From Tipula vernalis (Eukaryota; Arthropoda; Insecta; Diptera; Tipulidae): 64,000 nt of DNA. The translations under genes and the position numbers were made by a program. This document shows, piece by piece, positions 1-13,099 of this stretch. The notes below the pieces were generated by a model. The model was given only the letters and a program-made list of their open reading frames with translations. It was not told the DNA's origin and made no database searches. How positions within the stretch are numbered: the stretch's first letter is position 1; every line of letters begins with the position of its first letter. The stretch lies in the NCBI GenBank assembly GCA_958295665.1, contig OY282558.1, forward strand, positions 355,501,448-355,565,447, in the 5' to 3' direction.

Positions 1-88
1 CTATGCAAAAAATTGGGAAGTTCTTTTAGTAAGGGTAGCAAAGTTATAGCTGAACCTATAGCTTAACCGATAGTTATCGTGTGATTTT

Positions 89-249
89 GGGCCAATAAAA
101 TTTTTTTAATTAAACATTTAATTTTATATTTCGGCTTAAGCAGTAAATTGAGATTTTTAGTTTTTAATACTAAGTGTAGACAAAGTCCAATGGGCCAGTA
201 AAAATTTTTTAAATAAACAACTAATTTTATATTTTGGTCTTACTAGTAC
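89..249. repeat. Pair of diverged ~57-bp direct repeats
   Basis: A block starting GGGCCAATAAAATTT at 89 recurs at 193 as GGGCCAGTAAAAATT. Both copies continue through an AATTTTATATTT core. The spacing is about 104 bp. Probably an old local duplication. Confidence 0.55.
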
Positions 250-2460
250 ACAACAACTTTGAATGGAACCTGACCAACTTAATTCCCATAAATGTCATTA
301 TTTGAGTAGCATTATTTTTGAGTTTAGTACTGTTTTAGTAAAATATTCATCCCGTTGTGTGCCCATGTGAAGAATTTACTAAAATCATACTAAAACAATT
401 TTAGTAAAATATAGTATAAACTTCATAGGCATCAATACGAAACATGATTCCAATAAAACCAATCAAATTATTTAGTATCAGAACGATATATAAAAGAATA
501 TGAATTCTAAACTGTAATTGAATATAATTTTAAAGGCAATTTTATATTACAAATTGAGTTTGAATTACAATTTGAGTTGAGCAATAATACGAGCGTTATT
601 TAGATTTTCCTAGTTTTAAACTTGCTTTAATAGCGTAAATCTTTTAGTATCAACCGTTACGGTGTTCTTTTGAAGCAAGTATCGCTTACCAGTACAAATT
701 TTTAAGTGTATGGATGTATAATTATTTTTGGCTACTTCTCCAGGATTTTGTAACCAAGGAAAGTTAGTTTATCCAACTTTATAGCCAACAACTTGATACT
801 TTATTGTTAACAAGTGAATTGAAATCCTTTTAATATAAGGTCTAGTTCTGGTTTTCTTTTCAAAATTGCACCACATATTTTGCAATTTTAGTTACAATAT
901 ATTTTATGAACATATTTTTGATTTTTTAGAACCTAAAAGTCCTAAGCCTACTCATAACATAATACCTAAAGGTAATGTAATTTAAAAATTTTTCTGGAAA
1001 AGGATAAAATCAATAAAAATTATTTTTACCCAAAGTGGCTATTTTAGTAAAATTATTGGTTTTTGCCATATTTTAACTTGTAGGTATTTTTAACAGTTAG
1101 CAACTAAATGGTTCCAGACAAAAGAAACAAAACTAAACTAAGTATGACTAACATTTAGAGAACTAACATTTTTATAATAAAATATGACATGAAAAAAAAT
1201 TCTAGGAACACAAATAGAAAAAGTACTGAGTATATAGGCAAGAAATGTAATAAAACATGTGCGGTCACCGTGATGTATTTTAAAAGACTAAAACCACTCT
1301 TGGGGAGCTAAATATAAGAAACATGTCCTCCTTATTATAAAGAAGAAAGAAAAACACTACAAAAAGCACTTTGGTTCGTGGTGTTTGTTGAAAGTAATGT
1401 ATATAAAAATTTTAATTAAATTGAAACATTTTTATTTTATTTTAAGAATCTTACAAAAACAAATCCCAACTTATATAAAATGCGGCGAGTATCTAAGTAG
1501 GTAGCTAACAAACAATAAAAAATAATTCAATTTCCACATTAATTTTAATTCAATGTTATTGTAAAACCATTTTTATCTATTGTGGTTTTCTGGAAAATAA
1601 AAACAGAAAACTAAATTAAATAAATAAACAACATTATAAGGAAGAATTACTTTTGTTATAATTCTTTAATTTAATTTTTCTGCGTTCTAGTTTTGTTACA
1701 ACAACAATTAATTATCCTTAATTTTAATTTCCTTTCATTTTAAAAAAAAATAAATTCAAAAATACTTAATACATAATGAAATTAGAGTATGAGCTTTTTT
1801 CTTATTTCTTGTCTGTTATACACATTGAAAGCATAAACAACTAAAAATAAATCTTAATAATTTTAAAAATTCGGAAACACAAGACAGAACAAAATTATTT
1901 TGATGAAATATATTTTTGTTTAATTATATAATTAAATTTAATAGTTTGATTGTTCGGTGCTAGTTTTATGTTTTGTACATTGTTATCCCTATACGCCATT
2001 GTAATATGTACATTGTTGGTATTTCATGAAATTAAATATGGTTTTCGCGTTTTAGTGGACAAAACATGATTTTCAAGCACAATGTAATGTTGATTAAAAT
2101 GTTTTAAAATATTATGTCATCCAAACTATGCGTAATAAAACCAAAACAAATTACAATTACACATAATTAGTTTAGTTAGTTGATTTTCACTATGTACGAT
2201 TGTTTAATTTAAACTTGTTTTATTTTTTTTTGTGGCTAATTTATTTAGCAATGTTATTATTTTGCACAAACTGGGATTGGTAGTTGAGGTCGATGGTATG
2301 GAATAATAATTAATGGAATGGGTACTTCAAAATTGAAATCAAATTTATATGTATACGTACATTTAAAACAAAAATGATTTAAAAATTTTAATTAATACTT
2401 CAAAATGGTTTAACTAATTTCCTAAAGGAAATAAATTTTGTTTTTTTATATTCCAACCGA

Positions 2461-2978
2461 TTGATTTTTTCATAATCATTATAAGCTCATTAGTTCGAAA
2501 CTGGATTGAATCCTCTTACAATCTTCGGAACATATTAAAATCATATAACTAAATAAATAGAATTCTGACCAATAATTAGTCGGTTTCGTTGAATTACTGT
2601 TCATAAATACTAATATACTTCTCATGTTAATCGAAATACACTTAAAATGGTCTAATCACCGGTAGCATATTAGAAATTACATGAATTAATTAACATTCAA
2701 CAAAAAATTAATAAAGTAAAAATTAGCGTATACAGAAATAGAGCTGTGTGAATATTGTGAAGAAGAAAAATTGTAAGAGATTTCATCTGTATTAGTACAA
2801 TTGGCTAGTACTTAACGCACGGCACATTCTGTATATATAGAATGTAAATTGTGGTATAATCAGTCCAGTCGCCGCGGCCTGATGAGAAGATTGATTTTTT
2901 CGTAATCATAATAAGCTCATCAGTTCGAAACTGGATTGAATTCTCTTACCATCTTTGGTACATATTTAAAATCATATA
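2461..2978. repeat. Pair of ~88-bp direct repeats
   Basis: Positions 2461-2548 and 2891-2978 are near-identical direct copies. Both begin TTGATTTTTTC and share the core AGTTCGAAACTGGATTGAAT, with only scattered substitutions. About 340 bp separate them. They could be two insertions of one short repeat or an old segmental duplication. Confidence 0.75.
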
Positions 2979-4726
2979 AACACCAACCCTCAAGAACTTT
3001 GATACATTTCAATTGGACCTCAAACAACCAGCGAGGTTGTACCAAAACGCCACCTGTTTAAGTTAAACCAAAATTTTGAAATAAAAAAATAAAAAAACAA
3101 CAAAACAAATAACTAAATTGAAGGACAGCAAAGGACCATTAGATATGACAGAATCGGTTTGGTTACAGACACCTAGGTATATCCGATGGTTAATAAATGA
3201 AGACAATACAATAACAACTCCATTCAAATCCATTAATTATATTTCAAAACTAGAATTGTGTCAGCTTTCAATTATTTGTCAATCTAATATTAAGGATTTA
3301 GAATTACAAAAATTCAAATAATGAGTAATTTCACTATTATACTAATTACAAGCTGCTTAGTAAAATAAATAGTATTTTAAAATTTTTCAATCAGAATGTA
3401 AAAATGCAAGAAATTTAACGGAAAATTACATAATTAGCTATGTACAAATTCAGCTGTATATCTTTGCCAATTGAATTTTGTGAGATAGTTCTTTCGTGAT
3501 TCTGATTAAGGGTTTGTCAAGCCTTAGCGGCCAAATTAGATTGGAACATTTTCGAAAAAGAACGCATATTTTGAACGTACTTTTGCTAAATGCCTGACGC
3601 GGAGTGGATGTGCTTCACTAGCTTTGTTGACTAATTTTGGTTTATTTGTTTGCTGAAACTTGCTGATATCTGCGTTGCCGCAGCAGATTAACCACAGATA
3701 AATTTAAATATAAATTATAATAAAATTTGTACCCCAATTGTTGTTTTTGTTAATATCATTTTTTGTATTCAATCGTTCATTCATGTTGATTTCCAGGGAG
3801 GAGGGACAAATAATTGTTAAAACAAATAATTGTAAGTTATATGATGGTTTAAGTAGTTTTTTGCTGTTGAATTACAGATATTTTTAATACTAAGGTTGAA
3901 TCATTTAGCTGCATCATTACATATCAACTCTCCCGTGGAATGGTGGAAAAACAAATACCCACGATAACTTTACCCCAGTAATTCGATGAAAGCTACAATT
4001 ACTAAAATCAGAAAGAAGTTTCTAGTTTTGTTGGTAATATTAAGTCGAGAAATCTATTTATTTTTGGTAACATTATTAATGGTATCCTTAAATTTCGATT
4101 GCGATCATTATATAGTGCTTATGTTGTCTTAAAATCAACATCTACTCGTCCTTATATGTTTTTCACCTTCGGCTGTGGTATTGACCCCATTACTAGCCGT
4201 TTGTTGTAATTTATACAATCATCTAGCATCCAAACGATTCCAAATAAAATTAAAAATATTTTAAATTCTTTAGTGTCTATCAGCATTTGGTCGTACTCAA
4301 ATGCAAGAGCTGTTTAAGCATTTCATTGTTTATTTCTTTTCAAACTGGTTGTCATTGGTAATTTTGAAAGTTTTCTAAATTAAAAAAAATTGATAAACTG
4401 CTAATTTTTTTAAATATTAATTTCAATTTAGTTATTTTATTTATAACAAATTTATAAATGATAATATTTGTAATATTATACGACGGAAAAATTAATTTAT
4501 TGATACGGAGAAAGTAAACTTGGTATAATTTTATTCGGTGAAATAGACAAAAGTTTTTTAACATACCAATAAGAAATAGTTTTATTAGGATCCATTTGAA
4601 ATAAAAGTAACACATGGTTATTAAAAATAGTTTTTATTGGACTTCATTTTGTCACAAAATTTTACACGTACCACATTAAAGTAACTAAATTAAAATAATA
4701 ACGTTTCTTAGTCGTTGTTTGCAATG

Positions 4727-5424
4727 TTATTCTTCATCCGAAGTAGTACTATTCAGATTAGAAGCGTCTTCCATCACGTAAGAAATATTTTTATAAAATT
4801 CACTATAAGCTGAGCTTATGAAATTTTTATTGCACAAATGCATCAGATCCTTAAATTTAACTTGGCTTGTTGGAATTGGTTTCTTATAGGCGGGAGTTAA
4901 TTCGAATAATATTGAAGCGCTCACTTTGCTTGATTTTCTACTTCTAGGTTTGGGTTCTAAATCTTTAACGAGCTCAATTGACTTAAAAATATCCTGAAAA
5001 TTGTATTTGTATTTTAATACTTTGGGGCTAGCTCGATCAATATACATTTTTCTTATTTTGTTGGTATAGCGCTTTTCATTTTCATTGTTTGTTTGGAAAA
5101 TTGAATTTATTTGTGGGAGTTTTACTATCTATGAAATCTATTTGATTCATTTCTGTCACTATATATCTTGGCTGTTTCACTTTGGCACATTTTATGAGTT
5201 GGTACCATTGTTTGGGCAAAACATTTCATTGTGTTTGGCCATTCTCTCAATACACGAGTAAATACTGTCACCCTCGTTTTGCGTGTGACTCTTTTCCATA
5301 TATTTGTGGGAAATGCTGACGTCGTAATGCTTGGATAAAAGGCATATAATATTTGATTTCTGTTTTGACCAGAACAATTATCTGACCAGAAACGAAACTC
5401 TTGGGTATTTGAATACATTTCCAT
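4727..5424 (-). pseudogene. 3' part of a DUF7869-like gene (D-N-C-x-G-Q-N motif)
   Basis: Minus-strand coding remnant in three frames. The upstream part (from 5424) has the hallmark W-S-D-N-C-S-G-Q-N-R-N, typical of a large uncharacterised invertebrate family often labelled DUF7869. Around 5190-5290 a second frame continues with an S-H-T-Q-N-E-G-D segment, which is the family's usual follow-on motif. The first frame then runs to a 106-aa tail ending at 4727. At least one frameshift near 5290 breaks the gene. The 5' exons of what appears to be the same gene lie at 7930-9360, beyond the Harbinger element, on the same strand. The family's function is unknown. The assignment rests on recalled family motifs. 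Confidence 0.6.
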
Positions 5425-5654
5425 AAATTTTATCGATTAAACAAAAAACTGTAAAATTATAAACGAAATATTTCCTTTTATAATAAAAAATGGAAGCTCT
5501 GGATTGTGGTAAAATCAAATCTTTTTGAAATCAAATTGTCCTTCAATTTTGTCGAGCTCTTTACCGTAAGTTAAATCTCATAAAAATTGAAATCTAAAAT
5601 ATTGTTTATGAATTTTATGTTTATTTCAGAACATCTTCTTTATCTAACCAAAAC

Positions 5655-6013
5655 ATGGACGACGCCAGTTTTGGATCCAGTCCCGTACCACCCCTAAAAC
5701 GTTAGTATTGCGGCTACATTTATATTTCAAATCTCGTAGTCAAATAGTTATAACAATTATTTTTATATTTTTAGGAAAAGACACTACCGGTGGAATGGCG
5801 AAGCGACGCTTGCAATTAAAGAAGAAAAGAGCCAAGCCAATACCTGATGCCAGCTCCACCAGTACCAGAAAACCCCATTGATGCGTTTTTAGCTTATGTG
5901 TCGTTAGAGCTTAAAGCTCTGGACCCGGAATTTGTTACGGAGGGGGAAGAAATTTTTTTCGCAATTTTACAAAATTTAAAAAAACAACAATACAATAAAA
6001 ATTTAATTAGTTA
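5655..6013 (+). pseudogene. Harbinger partner protein, C-terminal part with BESS-like motif
   Basis: Two exons around an intron at 5701-5774 (GTTAGT..TTTAG). The second exon is lysine/arginine-rich, then changes frame near 5850. It then encodes P-I-D-A-F-L-A-Y-V-S-L-E-L-K-A-L, which resembles the BESS motif (D-x-F-L followed by a short amphipathic stretch) at the C-terminus of MADF-BESS proteins. Such proteins are the DNA-binding partners of Harbinger nucleases. The N-terminal DNA-binding (MADF/Myb-like) domain was not found upstream, so the gene is truncated as well as frameshifted. An earlier exon may end at about 5567 with a GTAAGT donor. Confidence 0.55.
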
Positions 6014-6237
6014 AAATAATTTTTTATTTCTTTTATTTGTACAGAGGGAAAGCACATATAGAATCACCGAAATCGTTACAAACCGAACGCCAAAGCCTCT
6101 TTCTTATAGTTATTTCCAAATTCATCATTCCACTTTGATTTATAACATCGTTGATATGCAAATTACACATTTATTCTGTTTTGAAATAAAAATGTTAAAT
6201 TAGAATTAAATAATTTGAAACTGCTAAATATTACAGA

Positions 6238-7803
6238 CTAAATTCTGTCCATTTGCCAGGGCACAGCTCCATCAGAATTAAAATAATTTGCAAATGTATC
6301 TCGTACTTCCTTAGCTTGTTTCGTGAAATTGAAAGATTTCGTTTTCATGCTCCTTATGTTGTCTGTCATGTCGTTTCGCCAAGATCCAGTACTGACGGTT
6401 CCATCGCCGTTTTCGGTGTCAACCAAATCTGATGGAATATATGAGGTTGGAATGGTTTGCTGCCTCAGCCAGTTATCAAGACACATACAAGCGCCAACTA
6501 TTTTTTCTGCTGCATCAGTCTATAAAATTCAAAATAATAGAATAATTGTAATAAACCGCTACACAAAGAGTACTTACTTTTGCAATTATTGGTTGCCTAA
6601 ATATTCGCCATTTTGACACTAATATTCCAAAAGAATTTTCAATCATGCGACGCGCCCTTGACTCTATAATTAAAAATTTTCTGGTGGATTGTGAGCTGAC
6701 ATTTTGAGTATGGTTTCAAAATGTGCTCGTGCAGACCAAATGCGTCATCCGCAACGAAGACATATGGGATATTTTTGAATTTAGTTGATAAGTCAGATAG
6801 GCGTGGTATCCTAAATGAAATTGTAGAAATAATTTGGTTTATCTACAGGCAAAATTAATTATGTGTACTTACGGTAAAGAATTTGAAAAAAATTATTTTC
6901 CAAACTTGCTGTTTCTAAATATGCCCCTATCGCTTTGTCTTCCAGCGGCCCCAATATCGCACATCAAAAAATTATAATTGTGATCGCATATAGCCATTAA
7001 CACAATTGAGTTGAATTTATTTTAATTAAAAAACGTTGATCCACCATACTTCGGAGCCTATTATTAAACTAAAATTTACTTAGCTGAATATTAAAATCAA
7101 TAAGCACGTTAGATAAATACCTGTATTGAAACGTGTTTTCCATCTATAGCACCAATGCAGTGTGGGAAATTCCAACGTTAACTAAATCCATTTCCAACTT
7201 CTAAAAAATTTTCCTCGTTAAGTTTTCTAAACACTTTGGATTTAAGTGCGTTTATTATAGCGTGCGTCGTTCCCCGAATTATAAAATGCACGCTAGCTGG
7301 AGAACATTTGTAGGCGGTTGATAGGCTTTTTTGTGATTCACGAGTTATATATATATAAATTAATTAAATGATATGTACAAACAATATGTGCTTATTCTCA
7401 TCTAAGCGTGATAGCCAATCTTGCGCTCGGCTCAATGCTTTTTCGAGCTAAATTTTGTTTTATAATCGCCGGCCCAACTAGATGCAAAAGTTCGTCAAAC
7501 TGAGAAGACGACATTCTCATATAATTTAAAAAAAGCTCCGGGTCCGTTAATTTTAAAGGTAAAAAAACATTTTGGAATACTCCAGATCTAGATAGTATGG
7601 CCTAACCCATTTTTTTTTTTCTTTTTGGGTATTTCATCTTCACTATCACTGTCGCAGATTATTTTTAATAATATTTTGTCTGCATTCCATTCACTTTCAC
7701 TATCACTAAATTTTATTTGAAGTAATTGGTTATTGTCTAGATCTTTCATACCTATTTGTTTTATTTTGATCCGTTTTAATATTTTTATTTTTCTCACTAC
7801 CAA
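6238..7803 (-). pseudogene. PIF/Harbinger DDE nuclease (HARBI1-like), two nonsense codons
   Basis: The reading starts at M-V-V-R-K (7803) with an acidic N-terminus. It continues in another frame with the helical segment M-R-M-S-S-S-Q-F-D-E-L-L (about 7500). It then shows the first catalytic block C-I-G-A-I-D-G-K-H-V (about 7140), the second [12 protein letters not shown] (about 6950), V-A-D-D-A-F-G-L (about 6750) and the third M-I-E-N-S-F-G (about 6640), and ends with V-P-W-Q-M-D. Three short introns with GT..AG borders fit: about 6526-6580, 6808-6874, and one after the G-K-H-V-S-I-Q block. Defects are in-frame stops just before R-W-N-F-P-H-C (about 7180) and after S-T-F-F-N (about 7020), plus an N-terminal frame change. 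All three catalytic acidic residues are still present. Confidence 0.85.
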
Positions 7804-7929
7804 TTTTATTTATTATAAATTTTATTTTTGTGACACTACTAATAAATGTCAAAAAATATAACATTCAATAGTTAGCCGCCAAAAAATTATAGCATCGCTA
7901 TTTTTGTTTGCATAGTCCTTTCTCATTTT

Positions 7930-9360
7930 AACTAATGGATATTTTTTTATTGCGTGCAGCTCTATGCAAGGCAAACATTTTTTGCAAGGCAAACATTTTT
8001 CTTCATCTAAATCGGGCATAAAGCTAAGTATAATTTTTAAATAAATTTGTTTATAAATTTCAATTCAAGTTTTTGTTGTTTCTATTTTTCGTTGTAGATG
8101 CTCAGCTTTTTCAACAGATTGCTTTCCAAATATTTTTTATTACTACTTTTTCGACAACAGTGGGGACAAGGAAATGATTTAATGTGCTCGCAAATAGCAT
8201 CAAAAAAACTTTTTTTTTAGAATTTGTTTTCCTCGCATAGGCCCGTCGACGATCTTTGTCAAAATTCCCTTTTCTTCTCTTTTTTTTTATGAGCGGTAGT
8301 GATTCATTGGTTGTTTATCATCAGTGTATTAATAAACATTATCTTGCAAACCTAAAAATAAATTGCGTTAGAATTGTTAAAAAAAAATTAACATACATGA
8401 TCACTCGCTGCTTCTCGATTACCGAGACAAAAAATATTGGCTGTTGGGGTATCTTGCAGTTTTGGTATTATAATTGCTCGATATTATTCTGTTTCTTCTG
8501 TATTCTGAACAATGTAGTTCCATTGCCGATATCTTTCTCCAAGTGACCAAAAATTATTAAAATGTATCTCTCTGTCGCGTGTAGTAATGTTATCAGTACA
8601 TTGCATTGTACAAGAGGCCATGGCGGCCCTAGTGCTCTCCCAGTTATTTGTTTCCCGCTCGGATTAACGTGTGGCTGGACTAGATTGTACGATTTTTTTG
8701 CGATAATTGATTTCCATAATTCCTAATGTGTTTTTCGTTTTTTAACGTTACGTCTCGTGGTTTTTGGACTTATAAGACATTCACTGTTCAAATTGGCGCT
8801 AAACCTTGGGGTAATCAGGCTCCATGATAGATTTTGATATTTCCGGTGTTTTTGGACCTTCCACTGATGAATCGGTTGAGCTCAACTCACAAGAACTGCT
8901 TCTCGGTGATTGTGCTAAACGAACCAGGCTCAATTCTTTAAAACATTTTCCTTGTGATTGTGTTTAATGAACTGGGCTCAATTCATTACAATTTTCTACA
9001 GGTGACTGCATTGCATTAAACACTAAATTTGTGGTTGCTAAAAGAATAAATAACTGTCACCATTATTTCAAAATAAAATTGATTAATTCGAACATACCGT
9101 GATACGGGTCTGTTTCGCTTTCCGATGATAATTCAGTGCTTTTCGGAAAATATTCACCGCCACTATCAAAGAAATCTAATAACGGCAAAAAAGATATCAA
9201 TATAATTTTAGAAAAATAATTAAAATTATAAGGTTTCAAAAATAATCAAAAATCTTACTCCATCCCGATGGTTCTCCTGATTCAGACTTCTTTGCGATTG
9301 CTTCTAGTGGTTCCCCGTTTAGATGCACGTTTGATTGTGTTAAATTTTTATTTTCTTTAA
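7930..9360 (-). pseudogene. 5' exons of the DUF7869-like gene
   Basis: Five exon-like blocks on the minus strand. 9259-~9350 is serine/glutamate-rich and ends at a GTAAGA donor. 9098-9175 encodes D-F-F-D-S-G-G-E-Y and ends at GTATGT. 8397-9037 encodes C-T-M-Q-C, then R-D-R-E-I-H-F-N-N-F-W-S-L-G-E-R. 8085-8268 encodes F-D-K-D-R-R-R-A-Y, then H-I-K-S-F-P-C-P-H-C and K-Y-L-E-S-N-L. The last block, about 7937-8021, encodes two C-x2-C units. The order and spacing match the N-terminal half of the DUF7869 family as I recall it. The 8397-9037 block contains stops and a frame change, so the copy is dead. The Harbinger element separates it from its 3' part at 4727-5424, and about 130 residues between the two halves are missing. 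Confidence 0.6.
7965..8000. repeat. Perfect 18-bp tandem duplication
   Basis: TGCAAGGCAAACATTTTT occurs twice head to tail (7965-7982, 7983-8000). On the minus strand it is in frame in the last DUF7869-like exon and doubles a K-C-L-P-C-K unit. Confidence 0.9.
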
Positions 9361-9369
9361 AAAATAAAC

Positions 9370-12300
9370 TATATATTAACAAATTCCATTTTTCAACAAA
9401 ACAGTTTGTAATGCTCTTACCCGTATTTGTTTTAATGTTTTAATTGTTGGCCCTTGACGATATTTTTCACTTAAGGAAATGTTAAGTTGTTACTCCTTCG
9501 AGTATCAGTGCGAAACTAAATCGTATCACAAAAAAATAAATATATCAAAATTTGCCGCCAAAATATTAATACAGTTGACTCCATGTTGTGAAATATATAA
9601 CATAATCATTTATTACACAACCATTAATTATTATTAACAAATTAAACTACTACAAACTATATTTGAAATATGGAAAACCTCATTTATCGAAAAATTATCC
9701 CTTGGTAAGTATTACAATATGCTTTATTATAGTGTTTGTACACGAAACTCCAAATTAAAGTAATACATGTGAATTTGTAATAGATTAGTTTGGAGGAATA
9801 ATTGAATTTCATTAATGGAAATGTATAAAATCTCGTTTTTAAACCTCAGTGCTGCCTCCAATGAAGATGAAACATTTATGGTATATAATATCAATGTCGT
9901 AGAATTCAAATCCGTCATTATTTTAAATTAGTATATTTCACTTTGTGATATTTTAATTTAAGTACGACGATTTGTACTCCCCACTGCTTTCACAGAGGAA
10001 TTCCCCTCACTTGTAGGGGCCACCGCCTTATATCCTGAGTTATCTGGAACGCTTTAGGAGCGTCACTAACCTTATTTTTATTTACAAAAGACATAACGGG
10101 TTGCTGGAATAGGAACGTCGCCTGTAGCACAACTAGCTCTACTAGAGTAGATAAAGGTATTGCTGGTTGCGCTAGCTATTAATGATTTATCTTTATTTGG
10201 CCGTAATTCATCCTTTTTTATATTCAGATGTAGATATGGACGGTTTGGACACAGTTGGTTCGCTCATCTCTTTAGGTTGTTCTGATTGTAGAATTTGTTG
10301 CGGATTATGGGAATGAGATGACATGGTTCCTGCTGAAATTTGAATCTTTTATGTCATTTGTAGCGAACTACCTGGTGAAGTTCATGGAGTTTTTGATGGT
10401 TTTTTTTTTGTGGAAAATAAATCAGACTCAGACATTACAATGTCTATTGAGCTACTATCTAGGTCATTTAAACCTTACAACGTTCAATCACCTCTTGCTA
10501 ACACTGCACTTTTGCACTTGATAATTCACGAATAGTTTTCTTTATTGAAATAACTATTTGGAATTGCTATCATTACACTTTTATTTTAATTCCTGCAAAC
10601 TAAAGCCGATTTGTACAAAATGTTTTATTGCAATTTTTGTTAACACTGCACTTTTGAATTCTTATTTTTATTATGTTTTTCTTTATGGCAGAATAAATTT
10701 GAATATTTTCTATGTATTGGGTGAATTTGAATGTTTACTATGGTTGTAATGTAACTCGACACTCTTAGCAGCTCCCAATCCTAATCAACTATTTTGTGTT
10801 TAGATATGACATTAGGTATATGTCAATCAAACCCTCTATTCAACTGAATTTAGGAAACTAATTTACTATAACTTAATAAACTGCCTTTAGATAGAATTAT
10901 GTATTATTATCCCCCAAACGCGACAAATGATTTATTGATGCCTCGATATTTTTTTTTTTTTTTTTTTCAACATAAATAATTTATCTTATTTTCATGCTTA
11001 GCGCAATTTGATGTATATGTACCCAATCATTTTTCGTCATTTATAAATTGTATCAAATATTTGTCATTATTCAATATTATAGATTGTGTCAAATCTAATA
11101 TGATTTCGTCATTTTGTATTATTTCCCAGTTTGTAGCATAAAATACGTCATTTAAACAGGGCAACTACACGTTATAATACCAATTTTTAATGATATCATT
11201 CAACCAGTACAAATCAGTATATGAATTATGCTTAATTTGAATTCATCATAATTTGCAATATATTCTTTTGAAATATGTCTGTATAGTGAGCGCATAAGAA
11301 AGGAAACACCGATTAGGATGTTTAATATGGAAAATATGAAAAATTTTAATTTTCCATTTTCTTGATTTCAATAGAATAAAAAAAAACTTAATAAGAGCAA
11401 TTATTGATCTACTGATAATTAATACTTGTGTTTTTTTTATTTTGTACAATGTAGGGGTGGTGGAATGGAAATATGAACTTGGAACAGTATTTTTTTGTTT
11501 TATCGTCTCTACATTAAATCTTAATTGAATTTGTGAATACTCATCTGTTGATTAATTTAATTTATTGGTGCTTAGAGGGTGTATTTTAATTTCCATCAAC
11601 CTGTTGTTTATCTCGATATGTTAAAGGTTAAATGATGGGATAAATATTACAAATAATACAAGCAAAAAAAAGTCTATTTAAAATTAATTGAAGTGAAATT
11701 GGAAATTATATTTCATTATTAATTGGCGGAATATTATAAATGTTTAGTCTGTCAATCAACGCGATACGTCAAGGTGATAAAATTATTGACAATGCGACCA
11801 TCAAGTGTAGTGCTCTAGGGTGTATTAAAAAAATTCGATAATTAGGTATTTTTATTTGTTTAATTATTTTTTTGAGATTTTTCAGAATTTCAAAATAGAA
11901 TGGTTACACGAGTTAAATAATATTACAGAAGATTTGAAAAATGACGTGTAAGCTGTAATTTTCAAAATTTTCTTAGCATTGGTGAAGGAGCTGGACAAAC
12001 GCAGCAGATTGATTTGGTTTAGGTGACAAAGATTAAATATGCTTTCAGCACTGTAACGGAAGTATAGACAACAATTAATTACGAAAGGGGACTGTTTGGT
12101 TAAGCTATTGTAATTTGCAAAAAACATCGATAAGTTTCGATTAATAGTTTAATCCGCTGAAGGTAAAATATTAGTATTAGTATGTTTGAGTATTTATTGT
12201 TCAAGTACAATCAATTAAAATTTTCGCGTTCAACTAGGTCTTTTAACTGTATTCCCATTTTTTTGATTAACCCACTTTTCTTCAGTTTCGTATAATTAAT

Positions 12301-12650
12301 TCAATTATTTGTCACTTCTCGAATTCTACTCCCAACCTTAATTATCCAAAACCTCTTTTTTACGTGGTAGTATTTAATAATGTCCCTGACTATTGGATCA
12401 TCTTCAACAGTACCTTTAAATATGGCAACCTACTCGTACGATGTAGTTACAATGTAATAACCGTACCTTCACTCTACTTCTGCGTATACCTTCACATATT
12501 TGCTCGCCTTTCTATTTGGCTTTAATTTCACCTTATGATTTTCGCTATACACGATTAATGGCATAGCTGATTTCCCAATGTTTGCGACTTGTCATTTTTT
12601 AATTGGATTTATAATTTAAATACCAACGGTAAATATATCTTAAAGGACAA
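9370..12650. other. No recognisable gene
   Basis: Short open frames only, none with motifs I recognise. A somewhat less AT-rich patch at about 9960-10310 reads on the minus strand as Ser/Thr-rich peptide fragments in several frames and may be an old coding relic, but I cannot name it. A 20-nt T tract lies at about 10,949-10,968. Confidence 0.4.
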
Positions 12651-13099
12651 AAACCTGCTATAATTAGCTTGCGCTCGTATATCTATAGATGATGGATTCA
12701 CCCTCAGATATGCATAAATTCATGTTTGTTATTTTGATGCGCACTTCTAATTGATTCATTGAATCCACGTGTCCCATACACGATTTTTCTTGACCAATAA
12801 ACATAGAACAATTCCACCACATTGCCAGAAGTATTGTTGTTAAACCTAGTATGGCATAATCAGCTGGATTTTTAAAAATAGGTATAAAATGCCATTTCTC
12901 CAAAATATTTGATAATTCTCGAAGAATCGAGACACTATTTAATTCCAATATTGCTATGGAAATGTTTTCGGCTAGAGCGACCTATGTTTTGACCATTAAT
13001 AATCTGCTGCTTAAGATTGCCCGGTATGCGCGTTATCACTGGCATATAAAGTAATAGAACTTGCTGATTATCTGCATCCATCTTGACATTTTTAATGTG

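Larger units (their letters stand above)
1..4350. other. AT-rich non-coding stretch, no gene recognised
   Basis: I see no convincing coding region, intron structure or RNA gene here; the only longer open frame (3118-3321, 67 aa) has no recognisable motif. The stretch holds two old direct duplications, annotated separately, and several TTTTAGTA/TACTAAAA motifs around 310-415. Confidence 0.5.
5450..7925. mobile_element. PIF/Harbinger DNA transposon (decayed), inserted in the DUF7869-like gene
   Basis: Two convergent genes define the element: a DDE nuclease on the minus strand (7803 to 6238) and a small gene ending in a BESS-like motif on the plus strand (5655 to 6013). This two-gene layout (nuclease plus a DNA-binding partner) is standard for PIF/Harbinger. 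Both ends are placed only approximately, from where the surrounding DUF7869-like coding stops and resumes. I could not identify terminal inverted repeats or the expected 3-bp TTA/TAA target duplication. Two nonsense codons in the nuclease show that it is inactive. Confidence 0.65.

Noticed and set aside
8256..8546. 96-aa open frame on the plus strand
   Set aside because: It lies opposite the DUF7869-like exons and is a shadow of their intron and exon sequence; no motif of its own.
9960..10310. Minus-strand Ser/Thr-rich peptide pieces in less AT-rich DNA
   Set aside because: Pieces lie in different frames and I could not match them to any family; kept only as a note on the stretch.
10318..10749. 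Two adjacent open frames of 67 and 63 aa
   Set aside because: Composition follows the AT-rich background (F, L, N-rich), with no motif, splice context or homologous block.
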